Below are positions 60,071 to 64,000 of a stretch of DNA of 64,000 nt, in pieces. The position numbers were made by a program, and so were the translations under genes. Under the pieces are notes generated by a model. That model saw nothing but the letters and a program-made list of their open reading frames with translations, had not been told where the DNA came from and searched no databases. The stretch comes from Podarcis raffonei (Eukaryota > Chordata > Lepidosauria > Squamata > Lacertidae): positions 16,482,001 through 16,546,000 of the forward strand of contig NC_070616.1 in the NCBI RefSeq assembly GCF_027172205.1, written 5' to 3'. Every line of letters starts with the position of its first letter. The stretch's first letter is position 1.

Positions 60071-60708
60071 CTTTCCCTAGGGAATACTACTCTGTATCAG
60101 AGACTTGTAGGCTTACCTTTAGGGCAGCTAGCTTCTAAGCAGGCGGGTCAGGATCCATGCTCCCTCCTGCCACTCCAGGTCTGGCCCCACGTGGCAAATG
60201 AAACAAACCTGCAACAAGAGAGCCAATGTCAGGGAGGCAGTTAAGTGAAGGGCTCCCTCCGCCTCAAAAGTAAGTGGCTCAAGGAAGAGGTTGGAAGAAT
60301 CCAGTTCTGCAGGAGCCCAGCTGTGATGTCAACTGACTGAGCAACAAAAAAAACCCCATTATTATTCTATGAGCCTATGGTGTAAGCTGGAAAGCAACAA
60401 CCCTGCACTTCGGAAACCTATTGCCCCCCCCCCGTGGGCGTTATTTCAAATGGGGTAGACAAAATAATTTCCGATATGGTCCCCCCTGCTAACCGCGTGG
60501 GCAGAACTTCCGTTTGGATCTGCAGATCCAGCCTCTTCACGAGCGCCCAACCCTAGGGAAGGCCAGATCTCGCCACCACGTGCTTTCAAGGGGGGACTCA
60601 AACGCACCCACGGCCTCCTCCATCCCCACGCGGGGGTTATGGGGGGGGCGGCTTCTTCTTCACGGGCCCCTATTGGGACGGGGGTTAAAGGCGGCCCGCG
60701 TGGCTCTG

Positions 60709-60788
60709 CTCCGAGGTCAGCCGGTGGGAATCTCTCGTCAGTTCTCGCATCTGACGGCACTTCCTATCACGGCATCATCATCCCGCGG
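60709..60788 (-). ncRNA. SNORD49A: C/D box snoRNA SNORD49
   Basis: On the minus strand, box C is ATGATGA (60781-60775), box D' CTGA (60741-60738) and box D CTGA (60720-60717). The core ATAGGAAGTGCCGTCAG is what I remember of human U49, which guides 2'-O-methylation of 28S rRNA (C4426), and it is complementary, with two mismatches, to the 28S GUCGGCUCUUCCUAU region. The sequences outside the boxes form a terminal stem (CUCCG with CGGAG, plus GG with CC). Whether it corresponds to human 49A or 49B is open. Confidence 0.93.
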
Positions 60789-60939
60789 AGAGGGAAGCCC
60801 CCCCTCCCAAGAAAAAGGCCCAGTGCTGAAGGAACCCCGAGGCTCGGCCTCACTCCCCGCCCCGCGGACAAACCTCGGCGCCTGCAAGGCCTCATCGTCT
60901 CCTTCCTCCCCTCCGTAGACAAAGTGCAAGACGAGCAGC

Positions 60940-61320
60940 GGCGCGAGCGAAAGAACGAACAAACCACGTGCGGCTCCCTTTAAGCGCTCGGGACGTACCA
61001 TGTAGACGGGCAGGAGGTGGCGGCAAAAAGGAACTGGCGGCTGATTGGCTCGAACGTACCATCTCGGAATCTTGGGGGAGGTGGAGGGCGGTGGCTTCTG
61101 GGAGGAGCCGAGGACTCCATTTCGTGCGCGGCGGGAAGCCCGTCCCCGGCTTCCCTTGCAAGGCGGGAAACCAAGGGAGGAGTACGGCTCCCAGCAAGCA
61201 CCGCGGCAGCCCGCGAAAATCGCTCGGCTCGTCATTCGGCAGGCGGGCGAAGAGGGAGGAGGAGACCACTGTGCACCAGCGGCGGGGGGGGGGGGGGCGG
61301 CGGCTTGCGTTTCTGAGCTG
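60940..61320 (-). promoter_or_regulatory. SNHG29: SNHG29 CpG-island promoter
   Basis: CpG-dense sequence from about 60480 to 61400. An E-box, CACGTG (60965-60970), lies about 12-15 bp upstream of the presumed pyrimidine start. No TATA box is seen. E-box plus TOP start is common among snoRNA host genes and links them to growth control by Myc and mTOR (known for the class, inferred here). Confidence 0.6.
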
Positions 61321-61723
61321 CATCTAGTCCGTATTTCAGAGAGGGCGTATCAAGATGTTGCGGGCGGGCTGCAACTCCGCCCTCCTTAAGCGCCGCTGCC
61401 TATATGGGAGTTCAGCCCCACCAACATCTGGAGGGCATCTCGTTAGGTGCATCTGCTTGACTTATTCATTGATTCATTCCTCTTTCGGCATTTCAGCCAC
61501 TGAATCCTAATGCGGCACTTTTCACGATTTTCCACCTCATTTTGGAATAAATGGACCCTGATTTGAGTCAATTTCTGTATCTGCATCGCTGATTTGGGCA
61601 AATCTCTCTGTTTTGGTTTCTCTCAAGTTTCATCTTTCCAAGTTTCATTTCAGTTCTCCACATTTCCAAAAAATATACAGTATAATGAAAATTAATCAGT
61701 ATTCTACTGCAAATGTCTTCTAA

Positions 61724-62275
61724 TGTAGGGGCAGGATACCCAAATCCTGCCTGAAATTACCCCAGGCTTCAATAATCGCCCCAGGCATCAAAAACTCCTT
61801 TTGTCTTCTAAAAATCCAAAACAGCTTTTCTTTGCTTGTCTCTCCTTTTCTCACAATAAAATGTTACTTTTAAAGGCTAATGAATAGGCTCTGTCATTGC
61901 CAAGAATACTCAGGCCTGAGTATCTCATTCTAGTTGCAACTTCTTGGACATGCTGAACTGTTCTCATTCCCCTTTCCTGGGAAGAGTCCAATAGTCCCAT
62001 TCTCATTCTTGTTGCAACAGTCCCAAGACAGCTTTCTGTTCATGCTCAGAGGAACTCATGGGGCAGGACTCCTGAGGGAGGAGAAAGGGGTAGGGAACTG
62101 GAATGGGTATATAAACTCTGTGCACATGACTGTGAACCTGTGCATGCTTTTTGTGAACTATCACACTTGCTCCTTCTACCAGTTCATGGATGGTAGAAAT
62201 AAAAGCCTTTTCTCCGAAACTATTCCTTGAGTATCTGTTGACTCCCACTTCCCTTCCCCAGGCGCAATATTTTTC
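61724..62275 (+). mobile_element. Solo LTR-like fossil
   Basis: Begins TGTAGGGGCAGG and has a TATA box (gggtatataaactctg, about 62105-62120) and a polyadenylation signal (gtagaaataaaagcctttt, AATAAA at about 62198), followed by a U5-like stretch (ttgagtatctgttgactccc). No internal region is next to it. Both edges are approximate and no target duplication was found. It is about 800 bp upstream of the snoRNA host promoter, in the opposite orientation. Confidence 0.65.
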
Positions 62276-62339
62276 CCACCCGAGGGCAAAGCCTCATAAG
62301 GCTACACTAATATACACATTTTTGCATGCAATTTTGCCC

Positions 62340-62480
62340 AATAAGGCACAATAAACTCTTGGGGGGGTTATTGTTTTTGTTTATGGATGTTATGCATTTT
62401 TGAGTGTTTATATTGTAAGCTGCCCTGTGATCCTCTGATGAAGGGCGCTAGAGAAATGTAATAAATAATAAATTTAAAAA
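62340..62480 (+). repeat. LINE 3'-tail fragment
   Basis: 'atattgtaagctgccctgtg' followed by 'gctagagaaatgtaataaat' and an AT-rich end is the sense form of the CR1/L2-type tail seen antisense at 9.0 kb. Confidence 0.6.
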
Positions 62481-62902
62481 TAACTACTATAATAATAAAA
62501 GGATGGGTGGTGCTTTTCAGTTGCGGGAATTGCAAATCAGGGAGGTTGGCCTGCAACTGAATGGAATCAAATTTCTCAACCATCCAAAATAAGTCGTCCT
62601 ATACCAGTTTACAGATCATATAATTCCAACTGGAAATGATCATATGCCAATTTACAAACCCTGACTTGGAAATAACTGAGTGTAGGTGTATATATGATGC
62701 AATGAAATTGAATTTGCTCCTTGAAAATTCTTCAGCTTCCTGAAGATCAAACAATACAATACAGTTTTGCCTTTCTAATATTATTAGAAATCACATTCTT
62801 GTTCTTATTACATCATGTGGTGCTGCCAGAAATGTGACGATGGCTGTTCATCAAGCAGCCATTGGGGAGATGTGGGCCCATTTCCCCACTTACGGCAGAA
62901 TA

Positions 62903-63149
62903 CAGTGGTACCTTAGTTCTCAATTTTAATCCTTTCCGGGAGTCCATTCGACCCCCAAAATGGTTGGAAAACCAAGGCGCTGCTTCTGATTGGCTGCAGG
63001 AGCATCCCGCACTCAATCAGAAGTTGCGGAAGGCGTGTCAGATGTTCAGCTTCCGAAAAACATTCGCAAACTGGATCGCTTCTGCGTTTGTGGCGTTCAG
63101 GAGCCAATTTGTTTGGGAGCCAAGTCGTTCGACTATCAAGGCACCGCTG
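62903..63149 (+). mobile_element. Tigger-like MITE, family B (copy 3)
   Basis: Starts CAGTGGTACCTTAGTTCTC and ends AAGGCACCGCTG, TA on both sides (62901-62902 and 63150-63151). 247 bp. Its right arm repeats the left in inverted form around 'gattggctgcaggagc'. Confidence 0.85.
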
Positions 63150-63159
63150 TACCTGTGTC

Positions 63160-64000
63160 AGGAGTTGAAGTGCACAATAAGGCAAAATGCAAAGTATAAA
63201 ATGCAAATTCACAGCCTCAATAAAGTGATAAAAAAGGCAATATAATGCCATTATACAAATTTATGGTGCAGTTGCATACAGTGGTACTTCGGGTTAAAAT
63301 ATGCTTCAGGTTACAGACTCCACTAACCCAGAAATAGTACCTCGGGTTAAGAACTTTGCTTCAGGATGAGAACAGAAATCACGTGGTGGCAGCGCAACAA
63401 CAGTGGGAGGCCCCATTAGCTAAAGTGGTACCTCAGGCTAAGAACAGTTTCAGGTTAAGAACGGACCTCCGGAACGAATTAAGTATGTAACCAGAGGTAC
63501 CACTGTATGGCATATTCTGCATAGTTCTGTTCACCTGACCTCAGAGAGAATAGCATAGCAGTGATTGCTGCATTTCAGGAGGTTAGGCTAAATGACTCTT
63601 GGGGTCCCCTGGAGAAGGGCAACACCCCTATTTGCAGCATCTGGGACTTTTTAGTTTAGCAAATAGTTGAGTAAGAGGAGATATGATAAAGGCCTATAAA
63701 GCTATGCATGGCATGGAGAAAGCAGACGGAGAAATGTTTATCTCCCTCTCTCAAAGCTTATAGACATCCAATGGAGCTGAATGTTGGCAGATAGATAAAA
63801 CAAAGGACTTATTTGAGCAGCAAGGTGCCGAACAATGGAACTCATGCCTGCAGGAGACCGTGATGGTTGCCAATTTATAGGGACATTGTTTAATGTTTTA
63901 TTATGTTCTTATATATGTTGGAAGCTGCACAGAATGCTGGGGAAACCCAGTTAAATGATGATGTTGATGATGAAACAGGACGTCCCTATTTTCATTGGAG
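63160..64000 (+). mobile_element. CR1 LINE 3' fragment, split by a MITE
   Basis: The plus strand reads NIIMPLYKFMVQLH just before 63279 and, after the MITE, MIKAYKAMHGMEKAD (about 63690-63730). Both match consecutive parts of the CR1 ORF2 C-terminus. A 3'-tail-like block (gctggggaaacccagttaaa) and a GAT-rich end lie near 63940-63985. Frame breaks are present and the copy is dead. Confidence 0.75.
63279..63505 (+). mobile_element. TA-flanked MITE, family A (copy 7)
   Basis: Starts CAGTGGTACTTCGGGTTA, ends TAACCAGAGGTACCACTG, TA on both sides (63277-63278 and 63506-63507). It interrupts the CR1 fragment and is younger than it. Confidence 0.93.

Larger units (their letters stand above)
58340..60955 (-). 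ncRNA. SNHG29: snoRNA host gene, SNHG29 / LRRC75A-AS1 counterpart
   Basis: A spliced non-coding gene on the minus strand, convergent with LRRC75A as in human. Proposed exon 1 is about 60954-60874, donor GCCGAG|gtttgt. Exon 2 is 60208-60117, acceptor cttgttgcag and donor CTAAAG|gtaagc. Exon 3 starts at 59898 (acceptor tttctctgcag) and ends at 59836 (AAAG|gtatga) or 59776 (GGCTG|gtgaga). A 3' end near 58345 is suggested by AATAAA on the minus strand (58368-58373) followed by a GT-rich stretch; later exons were not resolved. Intron 1 holds SNORD49 and intron 2 holds SNORD65, in the human order. The start region is CpG-rich, with a pyrimidine tract (ttctttcgctc) that fits a 5'-TOP start and an E-box. 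The gene is called from the snoRNAs and position; exon limits are read by eye. Confidence 0.8.

Noticed and set aside
35755-61685. Other TACAGTA or TACTGTA sites (for example near 35763, 36072, 58634, 61677) as transposon scars
   Set aside because: A seven-base motif is expected several times by chance in 64 kb, and these lack a duplication or element next to them.

Overview
This is a 64-kb piece of vertebrate nuclear DNA. It has GT-AG introns, CpG-island promoters, scattered LINE, SINE and MITE copies, and no prokaryotic signals. The repeat set (CR1/L2-type and L1 LINEs, a tRNA-derived SINE with a tail promoting 'gttggaagggacc' flanks, several TA-flanked MITE families, hAT MITEs) looks like a squamate reptile, perhaps a lacertid lizard; the species is inferred, not proven.

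Layout from left to right. (1) 894-10558, plus strand: the last eleven coding exons of NCBP3, the third cap-binding subunit; the first exon(s) lie off the left edge. (2) 10559-14880: NCBP3 3' UTR and intergenic DNA with a decayed CR1/L2 LINE and a hAT MITE nested in an older repeat. (3) 14890-25015, plus: complete TMEM248, with a CpG/CRE promoter, a non-coding first exon, six coding exons (314 aa) and a clear polyadenylation signal. (4) 25070-27000: a CR1 LINE split by a MITE. (5) 27100-56560, plus: complete LRRC75A, four coding exons (380 aa) behind a large CpG island, with long introns that hold most of the MITEs, an L1 fragment and a solo LTR just before exon 3. (6) 58340-60960, minus: a spliced non-coding snoRNA host gene, the SNHG29 (LRRC75A-AS1) counterpart. 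It carries SNORD49 and SNORD65 in its introns and converges tail-to-tail on LRRC75A. (7) 61330-64000: an LTR, a Tigger-like MITE and a second CR1 LINE also split by a MITE.

The three protein genes are co-directional but unrelated in function: mRNA cap binding/export, a two-pass membrane protein, and an LRR protein of poorly known role. The snoRNA pair guides rRNA 2'-O-methylation (SNORD49 on 28S, SNORD65 on 18S). The order NCBP3-TMEM248-LRRC75A-SNHG29 is split in human between 17p and 7q11, so this window probably keeps an ancestral sauropsid linkage.

I see no CRISPR, operon, or clearly undescribed protein system. The most unusual items are the unannotated-looking snoRNA host gene, a 126-bp tandem duplication whose second junction looks like a MITE excision scar, and an LTR promoter-like block directly upstream of LRRC75A exon 3.
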